Below are positions 6,068-13,652 of a stretch of 64,000 nucleotides of DNA, one piece after another. The DNA lies in assembly GCF_016793485.1 (NCBI RefSeq), contig NZ_JAEULZ010000026.1, positions 78,612-142,611 of the forward strand, given 5' to 3'. The notes under the pieces are model-generated. The model was not told the origin of the DNA and ran no database searches. It saw only the letters and a list, made by a program, of their open reading frames with translations. Both the position numbers and the translations under genes were made by a program. Origin of the DNA: Mesorhizobium sp. (GTDB lineage Bacteria; Pseudomonadota; Alphaproteobacteria; Rhizobiales; Rhizobiaceae). Within the stretch, counting starts at the first letter, position 1. Every line of letters starts with the position of its first letter.

Positions 6068-6895
6068 TTACGAAGGCAGGCCGGGACGGTCGAGCCCTTT
6101 CGGCGACAGTGTGAAAATCTCGCAGCCGGTCGCCGTCACGCCGACGGCGTGTTCGTATTGGGCCGAAAGGGACCGGTCCCGCGTGACGGCAGTCCAGCCG
6201 TCCGAGAGCACCTTCACATGCGGACGGCCGAGATTGATCATCGGCTCGATGGTGAAGATCATCCCTTCGCGCATCTCCACGCCTTCGCCGACGCTGCCGT
6301 AGTGGAGAATGTTAGGCGCATCGTGGAAAAGCTGCCCGACTCCGTGGCCGCAAAAGTCGCGCACTACCGAGCAGCGCTCGGCTTCCGCGTAAGACTGGAT
6401 CGCCGCGCCAATCGCGCCGGTCCGCGCGCCGGGCTTTACGGCTGCGATGCCGCGCATCAGGCATTCGTGGGTGACTTCCAGCAGGCGTTCGGCCGCCCGC
6501 TTTATCTGGCCGACGGGGTACATGCGACTGGAATCGCCGTGCCATCCGTCCAGAATGTAGGTTACGTCGATGTTGACGATGTCCCCTTCCCGCAGCGGCT
6601 TGTCATCAGGAATGCCATGGCAGACGACGTGGTTGATCGAGGTGCAGGTGGACTTGGTGTAACCGCGATAGTTGAGCGTGGCCGGCATCGCGCCGTGATC
6701 CATGCCGAATTCGAAGACGAAGCGGTCGATGGCGTTCGTCGTCATGCCCGGCGCGACCATCGAAGCCAGTTCGTCGAGGCAGGCGGCGGTGATGGCGCTC
6801 GCCTTTCGCATGCCCTCGAAGCCCTCGCGCCCGTAGAGCCGTATCTGGCCGGTGTTGCGAAGCGGCGCCGTATCGGCATCAAGATATGTAACCAT
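6068..6895 (-). CDS. map: Methionine aminopeptidase, type I
   Basis: The 275-residue protein removes the initiator methionine from nascent proteins in the cytosol. All five metal ligands are visible in order: Asp in NIDVTYI, Asp in WHGDSSRM, His in FCGHGVGQ, Glu in FTIEPMI and Glu in QYEHAVGV. The substrate-side histidine in HVVCHGIPD is also present. The ATG at 6893-6895 is the natural start; the open frame extends upstream without homology. It lies upstream of radC on the same strand and diverges from nudK. Confidence 0.95.
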   Translation of the reverse strand: MVTYLDADTAPLRNTGQIRLYGREGFEGMRKASAITAACLDELASMVAPGMTTNAIDRFVFEFGMDHGAMPATLNYRGYTKSTCTSINHVVCHGIPDDKPLREGDIVNIDVTYILDGWHGDSSRMYPVGQIKRAAERLLEVTHECLMRGIAAVKPGARTGAIGAAIQSYAEAERCSVVRDFCGHGVGQLFHDAPNILHYGSVGEGVEMREGMIFTIEPMINLGRPHVKVLSDGWTAVTRDRSLSAQYEHAVGVTATGCEIFTLSPKGLDRPGLPS

Positions 6896-7082
6896 GGAAA
6901 ACTTGTCCGGCGCGACTGTCGAGTAAAGGTGCAGAAGCTTGATTTGGCACCGTATCGCCCGATGTTCAACCCCGCCTTGGCTCCCACGAAGGCATGACAA
7001 AGGATTTCCGGCACATCGAAGGCATTTCCGTTGCGATGGAAACCGATCGTCGCTACGCCAGCACGAGCCAAGGAGAAGACAA

Positions 7083-7670
7083 GTGCGCGACAGAATCCGT
7101 GTCAGATCGGTTGAACTGCTTTCCGACGACTGGGCAAAGCTGACCAAGACGACATTCGACTACCGCCGCAATGACGGCACTTGGGAAACGCAGATTCGGC
7201 AGACCTACGATCGCGGCGATGGCGCAGCCATCCTCCCTTTCGACCGCCAACGTTCAACCGTGCTGCTTGTCCGACAGTTTCGCTACCCAGCCTATGTGAC
7301 GGGTCATCCGGAGCCACTAATCGAAGCGTGCGCCGGGCTGCTTGACGAGAATGATCCCGAGACAGCGATTCGGAAGGAAGCCGAGGAGGAACTCGGCTAC
7401 CATGTGCACGGCGTACGGTCACTGTACGCACCATACATGAGCCCCGGGAGCGTAACTGAACGTCTTACGTTTTTCATCGCCGACTACACGCCAGCCGATC
7501 GTATATCGGACGGCGGCGGCGCTGCCGAGGAAGGCGAGGACATAGAAGTCCTGGAGATCAAACTGGACGAAGCACTGGCCATGGTCGGCGACGGCCGGAT
7601 CGTCGACGCCAAGACAATCATGCTAATCCAGCACCTCAAGCTGGAACTACTGGGCGCGTTCGGGTGGTAA
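7083..7670 (+). CDS. nudK: Nudix hydrolase, GDP-mannose pyrophosphatase NudK-like
   Basis: The protein has 195 residues from a GTG start with AAGGAG seven bases upstream. The Nudix box region reads GLLDENDPETAIRKEAEEEL, with the metal-binding REUxEE part present as KEAEEE. The flanking ACAGLLDE, LYAPYMSPGSVTERL and GEDIEVLEI stretches, together with the DAKTIMLIQHL tail, resemble E. coli NudK, which cleaves GDP-mannose and related nucleoside diphosphate sugars. Substrate preference is inferred from that resemblance. It is divergent from map; the C-terminus points at a small lipoprotein gene. Confidence 0.85.
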   Translation: MRDRIRVRSVELLSDDWAKLTKTTFDYRRNDGTWETQIRQTYDRGDGAAILPFDRQRSTVLLVRQFRYPAYVTGHPEPLIEACAGLLDENDPETAIRKEAEEELGYHVHGVRSLYAPYMSPGSVTERLTFFIADYTPADRISDGGGAAEEGEDIEVLEIKLDEALAMVGDGRIVDAKTIMLIQHLKLELLGAFGW

Positions 7671-7690
7671 ATTAGACGCTGCCGCTAGGG

Positions 7691-7867
7691 TCAGCGGATA
7701 TTGCTCAATTCTGGGAAGGAATAGATCGTACCCACGGTGCATTGCCCGGCGTCGGAGAGACGCTGCGTGCACGCACGTCCCTGATGGCTGACGTTCGGCG
7801 GCGCGCCCTGGCAGGCGGCGAGGATGAATATCATCGGCAACAAGCTCCAGGCAGGCACTCGTCGCAT
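7691..7867 (-). CDS. Small lipoprotein of unknown function (58 aa)
   Basis: The sequence begins MRRVPAWSLLPMIFILAACQ: a basic N-terminus, a hydrophobic core and a lipobox (LAAC). A mature part of about 38 residues follows, with two further cysteines (RACTQRLSDAGQC) that could form a disulphide. GGAGGG precedes the ATG at 7865-7867, which favours this start over the longer open frame. It should be an outer-membrane or inner-membrane-anchored periplasmic peptide. No family recognised. It lies downstream of the DUF2157 operon and may be transcribed with it. Confidence 0.65.
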   Translation of the reverse strand: MRRVPAWSLLPMIFILAACQGAPPNVSHQGRACTQRLSDAGQCTVGTIYSFPELSNIR

Positions 7868-7971
7868 GGCGCATCTCCCTCCGGTTTTTCGTGCATTACC
7901 ATATGGCGACAAGGCAATGGAGTCCCGTCGACCCTTCATTCAGTCCTTTTCGCGGCCGGCCCGCCACTGGT

Positions 7972-8547
7972 TCAATAAAGCGGTTCTTCGTAGAGCGGTG
8001 TCTGGCCGTCCAGAAGCGCCTTGATCTGGGCCGTGCCGTCCTGTGCGATCGCGGCAAGGACCCCAAACGGACGCTCGCGCATGTCAGTCTCGATCGCACG
8101 ACCCTCGCCCTCCGGAACGTAGAAGCGGTCGATGCCATAGCCCACATTGTAAGCGAGTTCCGACCCAAAAGGTCCGCTGGTAATGATACCCCGGATATCG
8201 ACCTCCCCGGCTGTCGGCTGACCGGCTGGCGCACGGAGCGACGCGGATCGGGCGCGCCAGTAGCCGTCGTCATCCTTCCCAAGCCTAACGAAGATGGGCG
8301 TATCCCGCGCCGCGTCGCCATCGGACGGCGCGTTCGAGACGATGGCAACCGGCACGTTCCGGATCTCGTAGTTCAAAACAACATAGTCGCCGCGCAGGAG
8401 GTCGCGCGGGTCGATCGGCTCGACCTTCAGCACGACTTCCTGCCCATTGCGCAGGACCGCGGCCCTACCCATGATGATCCACGAAAGGAAGCCGATCTGG
8501 ACGAGCGCCAGAACGACAGCGGCAAGAACCAGTCTCTGTCCGCTCAT
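7972..8547 (-). CDS. GDYXXLXY domain protein
   Basis: The product has 191 residues with one N-terminal membrane segment (about 5-27) and a soluble part containing the family hallmark LRGDYVVLNYEI near residues 55-66, plus a second conserved patch FYVPEGEGRAIE. The family is nearly always encoded next to a DUF2157 membrane protein, as here: its start overlaps the stop of that gene (ATGA at 8544-8547). The pair probably works together at the inner membrane; the role is unknown. The start is the ATG at 8545-8547; the longer frame has no support. Confidence 0.8.
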   Translation of the reverse strand: MSGQRLVLAAVVLALVQIGFLSWIIMGRAAVLRNGQEVVLKVEPIDPRDLLRGDYVVLNYEIRNVPVAIVSNAPSDGDAARDTPIFVRLGKDDDGYWRARSASLRAPAGQPTAGEVDIRGIITSGPFGSELAYNVGYGIDRFYVPEGEGRAIETDMRERPFGVLAAIAQDGTAQIKALLDGQTPLYEEPLY

Positions 8548-9659
8548 GACTGCACTCCCTCGGTAACGCCGGGCCTGCTCATGCGCTTCTCGATCCGGAT
8601 GATGGCTATGGCCAGGAGGCCCAGGATGATCCCGGCCGCGAGGAAGAAACCGGCCGTTCCGAGCATCCCCTGAATCATCACCACATAGATCATGCAAAGC
8701 TCCAGCGCGAAGCCGATATAGGCGATCCAGCGCAGCCCACGGCTCTCGCGCCCTGCCAGCACGATCGCGGCGACGATGCCGGCCAGTATGATCGCGGCAG
8801 TTATCGCGAACGCCGATCCGGAATCATCGCCGATCTGAATCTGGATCATCACCATGCCGGTCAGGAAGCCGATCAACCCATGCACCGGCAGCAATCCGTC
8901 GATCCGGGCGAACCGTTCGGCGGCCTGCGGCATCGCCACGGCAAATCCGAAGACTGCTGCAGACAGCGCAGCAAGAACCGGCGCTACCCGCAGAACACTG
9001 GTTTCTCCCGCCAGGAGCGCTCCATAGAAAATGAGCGACAGGAGCAGCAGGTGCCGCGAGCTAGGGCTTCTCGTCCAAAAGGAGACGAGCCACAGAACAG
9101 CCGCGATGCCGATGAAGACATGTGGAAAATCGGCGTGTCGCCAGAAGCTTACCCCGACGAGGAAGAGCCACGTCGATGCCAGCGCCACCGCGCCCATGGT
9201 GAGCGGACCGGAGCGCAACGCCGCGGCGGCGATGGTCGTGCCGACGCACCACGTCAGAATCGCCTGGGTTTCGTCGCCCGAGAGATGGTACATCTGGCCG
9301 ATCAGGGCGATGGCACCGCCAAAGGCGGCGGCGGCGATAAGCCAAAGCCCTTCGGCGATTGCATCGTGGTCCATGAGCTTGAGCACCGCGCCGCCGACAT
9401 AGCCGGCGAAGATCACCGCGAAAAGAGCGCCCACGCGCCCTAGTCGTGGAATGGCCTCCCAGTTGGCGGCAACGAAAATCAGGATGGCCGCGCCAAACAG
9501 GAGCGCCGCCATGATGGCCAGAATGGAGCCGAAGCTCAGCGAACGGCGGTCCCGCGCCTCCGCGTCAGCGGCAATGGCTGCGGCAGCCTTGCCGTCTATA
9601 TATCCGAGTTCGACCCATCTTGTGGCGTCAGCGCGCACCCGCGAGAAATAGCTCGCCAT
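8544..9659 (-). CDS. DUF2157 multi-spanning membrane protein
   Basis: The protein has 371 residues. A cytosolic N-terminus with the DUF2157 signature (RWVELGYIDGKAAAAIAADA, about 14-33) is followed by about ten hydrophobic helices, including ILAIMAALLFGAAILIFVAA and a tryptophan-rich NWEAIPRLGR turn. It is followed by a GDYXXLXY protein in an overlapping arrangement. The function is unknown; members are conserved integral membrane proteins of proteobacteria. It diverges from the DUF1127/small RNA locus, and the palindrome at 9709-9720 lies 50 bp upstream of its start. Confidence 0.85.
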   Translation of the reverse strand: MASYFSRVRADATRWVELGYIDGKAAAAIAADAEARDRRSLSFGSILAIMAALLFGAAILIFVAANWEAIPRLGRVGALFAVIFAGYVGGAVLKLMDHDAIAEGLWLIAAAAFGGAIALIGQMYHLSGDETQAILTWCVGTTIAAAALRSGPLTMGAVALASTWLFLVGVSFWRHADFPHVFIGIAAVLWLVSFWTRSPSSRHLLLLSLIFYGALLAGETSVLRVAPVLAALSAAVFGFAVAMPQAAERFARIDGLLPVHGLIGFLTGMVMIQIQIGDDSGSAFAITAAIILAGIVAAIVLAGRESRGLRWIAYIGFALELCMIYVVMIQGMLGTAGFFLAAGIILGLLAIAIIRIEKRMSRPGVTEGVQS

Positions 9660-9708
9660 TACGTAGCTCCCGACCCTGCGGCCTAAAACGGCCTATGCCC
9701 AAGCCTTT

Positions 9709-9720
9709 GACATTAATGTC
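9709..9720. promoter_or_regulatory. 12-bp perfect palindrome, candidate operator
   Basis: GACATTAATGTC lies between the divergent DUF2157 and DUF1127 genes. It overlaps TTGACA (9707-9712), so a bound regulator would cover a possible -35 box. No regulator can be named. Confidence 0.4.
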
Positions 9721-9734
9721 TTTTACAAAAATTC

Positions 9735-9812
9735 AGCGCTTTTGGGTTCACCGCGCTAATCGATTTTTGTTGCGTTGCACAAATTGCATTGCTGCCATGC
9801 ACCAAAAGCGCT
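9735..9812. promoter_or_regulatory. Inverted repeats upstream of the DUF1127/small RNA locus
   Basis: AGCGCTTTTGG (9735-9745) and its exact reverse complement CCAAAAGCGCT (9802-9812) flank 56 bp. Inside these lies a second inverted repeat TTTGT-N8-ACAAA (9766-9783), and the right arm extends into the palindrome AAAAGCGCTTTT (9804-9815). TTTGT/ACAAA has the T-N11-A-like symmetry of LysR-type sites. In Brucella the LysR regulator VtlR activates DUF1127 genes, so a LysR operator is a reasonable guess. Confidence 0.4.
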
Positions 9813-9889
9813 TTTAAAGCCTGCGGGGCAAACGTATCTCTTGTGCGTACCGAAGAGAACGAACGAACCGAAGACGAATCGAGACGACG

Positions 9890-10030
9890 ATGAACCTGAT
9901 CCGCAATTACCGCAACTGGCGCCTCTACCGGGAAACCGTGACGGAGTTGAACCGCCTGACCAACCGCGAACTGAACGACTTGGGCATTGCCCGCGCCAGC
10001 ATTCGCGAAGTCGCCCGCAAGGCGATCTGA
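9890..10030 (+). CDS. DUF1127 small arginine-rich protein (46 aa)
   Basis: The protein begins MNLIRNYRNWRLYRETVTEL and contains the DUF1127 core LNRLTNRELNDLGIARASI with a basic end. Short DUF1127 proteins of alphaproteobacteria bind RNA or influence small RNA maturation. In Rhodobacter sphaeroides the homologue CcaF1 is co-transcribed with the CcsR1-4 small RNAs. Here the same arrangement is seen: the stop codon is followed 16 bp later by the first of a series of hairpins with CCTCCTCCC loops, so the protein and RNAs probably come from one transcript. The upstream region contains several inverted repeats (9709-9815). Confidence 0.9.
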   Translation: MNLIRNYRNWRLYRETVTELNRLTNRELNDLGIARASIREVARKAI

Positions 10031-10046
10031 CGATTTTGAATTTCGC

Positions 10047-10157
10047 CAGGGTCGACCTCCTCCCCGACCCTGACGGATACGGCCAGCTTTCACCTCCTCC
10101 CGATTGCTGGCCACCGAAACGGCGCCCGCCGCAACTCCTCCCGCGGCGGGCGTTGTT
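10047..10157 (+). ncRNA. CcsR/cuckoo-type small RNA unit 1 (three anti-SD hairpins)
   Basis: Three consecutive hairpins expose the anti-Shine-Dalgarno motif. Hairpin 1 is CAGGGTCG/CGACCCTG (10047-10072) with loop ACCTCCTCCC. Hairpin 2 is GGCCAGC/GCTGGCC (10081-10112) with CCTCCTCCC at 10093-10101. Hairpin 3 is CGCCCGCCGC/GCGGCGGGCG (10123-10152) with loop AACTCCTCCC; further pairing extends it to 10118-10157, and it is followed by TTGTT. Such CCUCCUCCC RNAs downstream of a DUF1127 gene are stress-induced regulators in Rhodobacter and occur widely in Rhizobiales. Confidence 0.85.
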
Positions 10158-10167
10158 CCCAGGAAGG

Positions 10168-10313
10168 TGTCGCCCCTTCTGAAAAACGGCGACAGGAATT
10201 TCGTCAAAGCCGACCTCCTCCCCGGCGATGACGAATAGGCCGGTTTCCACCTCCTCCCGGGAACCGTCCACAAAAACGACACCCGCCGCACCTCCTCCCG
10301 CGGCGGGTGTTGT
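10168..10313 (+). ncRNA. CcsR/cuckoo-type small RNA unit 2 (three anti-SD hairpins plus a relic)
   Basis: This second unit repeats the plan of the first. A hairpin without the motif comes first (TGTCGCC/GGCGACA, 10168-10194, loop with CCTTCT). Then come CGTCA..GCCG/CGGC..TGACG (10202-10233), CGGTTTCC/GGGAACCG (10241-10266) and the strong ACACCCGCCGC/GCGGCGGGTGT (10279-10310). All three of the latter have the identical ten-base loop ACCTCCTCCC. The repeated design suggests a tandem duplication of a unit of roughly 155 bp with compensatory divergence in the stems and conservation of the loops. Confidence 0.85.
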
Positions 10314-10318
10314 GTTTT
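10272..10318. terminator. Final hairpin of the array, bidirectional terminator
   Basis: The 11-bp stem ACACCCGCCGC/GCGGCGGGTGT, extended by a few pairs, is followed by TTGTGTTTT on the plus strand and by TTTTTG on the minus strand (from AAAAA at 10272-10276). It can end both the small RNA transcript and the convergent gene that stops at 10336. Confidence 0.75.
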
Positions 10319-10335
10319 GGGAGGCTGTTCGTCGT

Positions 10336-10953
10336 TTAGTCCTGGCCAAATTGTCCCCGCAGCTTCCACTGCTCGAGCGGCATGATGTCAGGCGTACCGC
10401 CCATCGGCTTGTACCAGGAATCGACCACCCACTTTTTGCCGGATGTATCACTGACAAGCGCGGTAAAGTGAGGGTAGCGCTGATCCAGGAAGAAACCGCG
10501 CGACACATTGCGCTCGACCTTGTGGTGCCTGAGCAACCCACGCTCCTTGAGGTAGACGAGGAGGTTGCGTGTGTTTGTCGCCTCGTCGACACAGTCCATC
10601 TGTCCACGCTCGGGCTTGCCGATCTCCGTCTTCGGCCTGTCCTGATAGCCGGTCGCCTGACCGGTTCGCTTTTCGTAGTAGCTGACGGCGCGCGCCAGCG
10701 CCGCACGCTCCGCAGCGGCGGATTTTACGCCTGCGCTCATGATGGAACGGAAACGCGCGCCATCGGCGGACGTCAGCACAAGCCTCGACCGGAACGCGCA
10801 TCCGTAGCCGTGGCAGACCTGGATGGTCTTGGGGGTCGTCGCAGACGCCTGCGCCGCCGCGGGATTGGCATGGAGAAAGCAGGACAGGGTCAATCCGGCG
10901 AAACCAAAGGCGACGATGGATAAAATGTTCAGCCGGCGAAAGTCGTGATGCAT
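10336..10953 (-). CDS. Exported protein with Cys-His-Asp arrangement, possible transglutaminase-like fold
   Basis: The protein has 205 residues with a signal peptide (hydrophobic about 10-28, likely cleavage after NPAAAQA near residue 36). The mature part contains [16 protein letters not shown] (Cys121), PHFTALV (His162) and KKWVVDSWY (Asp178). The order Cys-His-Asp, with Cys at the start of a helix and His and Asp on successive strands, is that of transglutaminase-like and papain-like enzymes. This functional suggestion is inference, as no annotated family is recalled. It diverges from trmFO with 54 bp between starts and shares a terminator with the small RNA array. Confidence 0.75.
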   Translation of the reverse strand: MHHDFRRLNILSIVAFGFAGLTLSCFLHANPAAAQASATTPKTIQVCHGYGCAFRSRLVLTSADGARFRSIMSAGVKSAAAERAALARAVSYYEKRTGQATGYQDRPKTEIGKPERGQMDCVDEATNTRNLLVYLKERGLLRHHKVERNVSRGFFLDQRYPHFTALVSDTSGKKWVVDSWYKPMGGTPDIMPLEQWKLRGQFGQD

Positions 10954-11007
10954 GCCGGAGACGGTGTGCAATTGCGTCGAGCCGGTCAAGGTATTATTGC
11001 GAGCCGC

Positions 11008-12417
11008 ATGAACACAAAGCCCATTCATATCATAGGCGGCGGCCTTGCCGGCTCGGAAGCGGCGTGGCAAGCGGCAGAAGCTGGCGTGCCCGTCATCCTC
11101 CACGAGATGCGCCCCGTGCGCGGCACCGAGGCCCACAAGACGGAAGGCCTTGCAGAACTCGTCTGCTCGAACTCGTTCCGGTCCGACGACGCGCAGAACA
11201 ATGCTGTCGGCCTGCTGCACGCAGAGATGCGGCTTGCCGGATCGCTCATCATGGCGTCGGGCGACGCCAACCAGGTGCCGGCTGGCGGTGCGCTGGCTGT
11301 AGACCGCGACGGCTTTTCGGCGGCTGTTACCGCCAAGTTGGAGGCGCATACGCTCATCACCATCGTGCGCGAGGAAGTTTCCGGCCTGCCACCTGCGGAC
11401 TGGGACAAGGCAATCATCGCCACGGGTCCACTGACGGCGCCCTCCCTTGCCGAGGCAATCGCGGCCGAGACAGGCGCCGATGCGCTGGCCTTCTTCGATG
11501 CGATCGCCCCCATCATTCATTTCGACAGCATCGACATGGATGTCTGCTGGTTCCAGTCGCGCTACGACAAGGTCGGGCCGGGAGGAACCGGGAAGGATTA
11601 CATCAACTGTCCCATGGACAACGCGCAATATGATGCCTTCGTCGGCGCGCTCATCGATGGACAGAAGACCGAATTCAAGGAATGGGAAGGCACGCCCTAT
11701 TTCGATGGGTGCCTGCCGATCGAGGTGATGTCCGAGAGGGGACCGGAAACGCTGCGCCATGGCCCCATGAAGCCGATGGGCCTGACCAATGCGCACAACC
11801 CGACGGTAAAGGCCTACGCCGTCGTGCAATTGCGGCAGGACAACGCGCTCGGCACGCTCTACAACATGGTCGGCTTCCAGACCAAGCTGAAACACGCCGA
11901 GCAGGTACGCATCTTCCGCACCATACCGGGTCTGCAGAACGCCGAATTCGCCCGGCTCGGCGGCCTGCACCGCAACACCTACATCAACTCGCCGACACTG
12001 CTCGACGGCACGCTGCAACTGAGGTCGCGGCCCGGATTGCGGTTTGCCGGGCAGATCACCGGCTGCGAAGGTTATGTCGAATCGGCGGCAATCGGCCTGC
12101 TGGCGGGACGCTTCGCAGCCGCCGAACGGCTCGGCAAGCAAGTGGACCTGCCGCCCCCGACCACGGCGTTCGGCGCGTTGCTCGGCCATATTACCGGTGG
12201 CCACATCATCTCCGACGATGAACCCGGCAAGCGCTCGTTCCAGCCCATGAACATCAATTTCGGGCTCTTCCCGCCGGCCGAAGCGCCGAAGACGGAAGGC
12301 AAGCGCCTGCGTGGAAAGGAAAAGACCCACGCCAAACGACAGGCGATCACATCGCGGGCTTTGGCAGACTGTCGCGCGTGGCTTGGCCTGCCCGCGCTTG
12401 CGGTGGCGGCCGAATAG
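11008..12417 (+). CDS. trmFO: tRNA (uracil-5-)-methyltransferase, folate- and FAD-dependent
   Basis: The 469-residue cytosolic enzyme makes 5-methyluridine at position 54 of tRNA using methylenetetrahydrofolate. The N-terminal dinucleotide-binding motif [15 protein letters not shown] is at residues 6-20. The family-specific [22 protein letters not shown] and [14 protein letters not shown], with [10 protein letters not shown] further on, are all present, as is the late FAD motif [19 protein letters not shown]. The start is the ATG at 11008-11010. It runs tail-to-tail into the phytoene-synthase-like gene, the two stops being adjacent (12417/12418). Confidence 0.95.
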   Translation: MNTKPIHIIGGGLAGSEAAWQAAEAGVPVILHEMRPVRGTEAHKTEGLAELVCSNSFRSDDAQNNAVGLLHAEMRLAGSLIMASGDANQVPAGGALAVDRDGFSAAVTAKLEAHTLITIVREEVSGLPPADWDKAIIATGPLTAPSLAEAIAAETGADALAFFDAIAPIIHFDSIDMDVCWFQSRYDKVGPGGTGKDYINCPMDNAQYDAFVGALIDGQKTEFKEWEGTPYFDGCLPIEVMSERGPETLRHGPMKPMGLTNAHNPTVKAYAVVQLRQDNALGTLYNMVGFQTKLKHAEQVRIFRTIPGLQNAEFARLGGLHRNTYINSPTLLDGTLQLRSRPGLRFAGQITGCEGYVESAAIGLLAGRFAAAERLGKQVDLPPPTTAFGALLGHITGGHIISDDEPGKRSFQPMNINFGLFPPAEAPKTEGKRLRGKEKTHAKRQAITSRALADCRAWLGLPALAVAAE

Positions 12418-13305
12418 CTAAGCCCAACCCTTCGATGCGCGCCTGAACAGCAGCCATTGCTTGCGCCAGGCGCTGATATCCACGCTTGCCGCCAGCATGT
12501 CCTTCTCCCGCCCCTGCATCTTCGCGAGTTGCGCGCCGACAGGCGCGAGCGGCAGGAAAGCCGGACGAAGAGACTCCGGGAGTGCTTTCGCACCCTTTTC
12601 GAACGCCGCCAGATGCTCCCGTGCGAGTGCGATCATGGCCACGACCGCGCGCGGCGCGTTGGGTCCGCCGTCCCCGGCAATGAATTCCTCCGGCGACGTA
12701 CCGGCTGCGGCAAGCAAATCCTTCGGGATGTAGCATTGACCGCGCCTTCGGTGCAGCGGCAGCAGCCTGAGCAGGCCGCAGGTCGCCAGGGCGCAGCCAG
12801 CATGGCCAGCCGTTTCAGCGCTTTGCAATGCGGCCTGGCGGTCGAGCACGAGCGCCGAAAGCTGGATGACGGCGGCCGCCGTCTCGCCGCAATAGCCCTC
12901 TAGGTCGCCGCGTGTCGGCATGGGATCGTCGTAGAGATCGAAGATGCGCGCATCCAGATAGTTCTGGAATGCCTGGACAGGCAGGTTCCACCGATGGATC
13001 GCTTGCAGCAGTGCCTCGGCTACCGGATGGCCTGCAGCGGCCTGCGGATCGTTCGCGTCGAAAGCGTCGCGCCACCATTGCAGGCGGATTTCACCCGGAA
13101 GAGCCTGGCTGACACGGTCTCTTATGCCCGCAATCTCGGCGTTGAAGGCGTAAAGCGAGAGCAGGTCCTGCCGCTTGTCCTCCGGCGCATAGAGCGTTGC
13201 AAGGTACCGATCCCGGTCGGTGCCCCGGACAAGATCGAGCAGCGGCGCGAGCCGGCCCTCAGTCGACGGCGACAAGGGCGGCCGCCACGGCGCGGTCCTC
13301 GGCAA
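12418..13305 (-). CDS. Squalene/phytoene synthase-like protein without catalytic motifs (NDUFAF6-like)
   Basis: About 285-295 residues with the overall squalene/phytoene synthase fold pattern (DRDRYLATLYAPEDKR, LYAFNAEIAGIRDRV, LQWWRDAFD). The first aspartate-rich motif (DDxxD of active prenyl-condensing enzymes) is replaced by NAEIAGIRD, and the second motif region reads LHRRRGQCYIPKDLL. It is therefore unlikely to make phytoene or squalene. Mitochondrial NDUFAF6, a complex I assembly factor, belongs to this non-catalytic branch, and the adjacent upstream gene encodes an NDUFAF3-type domain. The start is uncertain: TTG 13305 overlaps the upstream gene by 47 bp, and TTG 13275 is possible. Confidence 0.75.
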   Translation of the reverse strand: MPRTAPWRPPLSPSTEGRLAPLLDLVRGTDRDRYLATLYAPEDKRQDLLSLYAFNAEIAGIRDRVSQALPGEIRLQWWRDAFDANDPQAAAGHPVAEALLQAIHRWNLPVQAFQNYLDARIFDLYDDPMPTRGDLEGYCGETAAAVIQLSALVLDRQAALQSAETAGHAGCALATCGLLRLLPLHRRRGQCYIPKDLLAAAGTSPEEFIAGDGGPNAPRAVVAMIALAREHLAAFEKGAKALPESLRPAFLPLAPVGAQLAKMQGREKDMLAASVDISAWRKQWLLFRRASKGWA

Positions 13306-13648
13306 GAAGTACGTTGTAGGTGCGGACCGCCGCCCCGGTGGACATCGGGTCGGCGGATATGCCGGCCTCCCGGAATGCCTGCCTGAGAGGCATGGGAAGA
13401 GGCTTCAGGTCACGACCGGTCCCGACGAGCAGGATTTCGATGCGTTCGGTCTGCTGAAACACCCGATCGAAATCAGTCGGTCGGAGGGCAGCGGTGTCCT
13501 CCGGCTCCCATCCATGGATGCCGGAGGGAAGGCAGAGGATCGATCCCCTGTGCGACATGTCGGCGAAGCGGAAGCCGCCATTGCCATAGGCGTCTATTGG
13601 CGCGCGGCCGGGGAAATGCGCGTTGCGGATGACAATTCCCTCGGCCAT
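13259..13648 (-). CDS. Mth938-like domain protein (DUF498, NDUFAF3 family)
   Basis: The small single-domain protein (129 residues) starts MAEGIVIRNAHFPGRAPIDA. Conserved features are GNGGFRFADMSHRGSILCLP, WEPEDTAALRPTDF and the central IEILLVGTGRDLKPLP motif, followed by ISADPMSTGAAVRTYNVLLAE; together these define the Mth938/NDUFAF3 family. The human homologue acts in assembly of respiratory complex I. Its place between secDF and the phytoene-synthase-like gene is a known conserved alphaproteobacterial neighbourhood. It starts four bases after the secDF stop, so translation is probably coupled. Confidence 0.85.
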   Translation of the reverse strand: MAEGIVIRNAHFPGRAPIDAYGNGGFRFADMSHRGSILCLPSGIHGWEPEDTAALRPTDFDRVFQQTERIEILLVGTGRDLKPLPMPLRQAFREAGISADPMSTGAAVRTYNVLLAEDRAVAAALVAVD

Positions 13649-13652
13649 TGCA

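Noticed and set aside
10047-10313. CRISPR array from the regularly spaced CCTCCTCCC repeats
   Set aside because: The repeat is only nine to ten bases, always in a hairpin loop, with stems that differ and no cas genes nearby; the array fits the DUF1127-linked small RNA family instead.
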